Assembly (NCBI GenBank): GCA_900540305.1
Contig: UQFL01000032.1
Coordinates: forward strand, 1-24,093
Source: an uncultured Oscillospiraceae bacterium
GTDB taxonomy: Bacteria > Bacillota > Clostridia > Oscillospirales > Acutalibacteraceae
Direction of reading: 5' to 3'
Length of the DNA stretch: 24,093 nucleotides
Notes under the pieces: model-generated
The model's input: only the letters and a program-made list of their open reading frames with translations
Database searches by the model: none
Told to the model about the DNA's origin: nothing
Shown: positions 24,057 to 24,093 of the stretch, one piece after another
Numbering within the stretch: position 1 is the first letter of the stretch
Layout of the letters: each line of letters begins with the position of its first letter
Position numbers and translations under genes: made by a program

Positions 24057-24060
24057 ATAT

Positions 24061-24093
24061 CTGTCTCTTATACACATCTGACGCTGCCGACGA
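24061..24093 (-). other. Nextera read-1 adapter with Tn5 mosaic end (artefact)
   Basis: This is the reverse complement of the Nextera read-1 oligonucleotide; 24061-24079 is the inverted Tn5 mosaic end. It is untrimmed library sequence. Native DNA ends at 24060. Confidence 0.97.

Noticed and set aside
1..24093. 19-bp terminal inverted repeats suggesting a 24-kb transposon
   Set aside because: The repeats are the Tn5 mosaic ends inside Nextera adapters, the flanking bases show no 9-bp target duplication, and no transposase is present.

Overview
The window looks like one assembled contig from a low-to-mid GC member of the Clostridia, most likely a gut Oscillospirales/Ruminococcaceae-type bacterium. 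The grounds are strong AGGAGG-type ribosome binding sites, the Bacillota pth-mfd gene order, a single-chain glycyl-tRNA synthetase, a short MetH with its activation domain on a separate protein, a DUF975 membrane protein and a BIG2/FIVAR secreted protein. This placement is inferred from gene content; no marker search was possible. Both ends are Nextera/Tn5 sequencing adapter (1-29 and 24061-24093), so the native DNA is 30-24060 and the two outermost promoters have lost their -35 regions.

Layout, left to right. (1) 43-1413, plus strand: a two-gene unit of a metal-dependent cyclase/formamidase-like hydrolase and a monotopic phosphoglycosyl transferase, ending in a terminator. (2) 1445-4504: a lone GH2 beta-galactosidase. 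(3) 4575-6093: a monocistronic radical SAM-SPASM protein of unknown substrate behind a strong sigma-A promoter. (4) 6197-11559: CorC/HlyC-type transporter, pth, mfd. (5) 11610-12349: a SpoIIQ-like membrane-anchored M23 peptidase whose Shine-Dalgarno sequence lies inside the mfd terminator hairpin. (6) 12482-15546: glyS and a DUF975 membrane protein with unusual low-complexity segments. (7) 15634-17059: an SdpR-like repressor (TTG start) overlapping an SdpI/DUF1648-family membrane protein, with no toxin gene in view. A bidirectional terminator then separates these from the minus-strand half. (8) 17111-19960, minus: a large secreted Ig-like protein. (9) 19961-20203: the longest gene-free stretch (243 bp), holding the Ig-protein promoter, nested inverted repeats, a possible plus-strand small RNA and the metH terminator. 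(10) 20204-23981, minus: a metF - MetH activation protein - metH operon for methionine synthesis.

How the genes work together. The clearest functional unit is the methionine operon: MetF makes 5-methyl-THF, the short MetH transfers its methyl group to homocysteine through cobalamin, and the separate activation protein would reactivate oxidised cobalamin with SAM. The pth-mfd block and glyS are housekeeping translation and repair genes. The SdpR/SdpI-like pair resembles a self-regulated immunity/sensing module.

Most of the window is ordinary chromosome. The parts I would look at again are the promoter/terminator/SD overlap before the M23 gene, the structured intergenic region at 20007-20184, the radical SAM protein, the SdpI homologue with a C-terminal PH-like extension, and the Ig-like protein with two helical insertions. 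I see no tRNA, rRNA, CRISPR array, insertion sequence, phage gene or clear frameshift. No stretch over about 300 bases lacks a gene.
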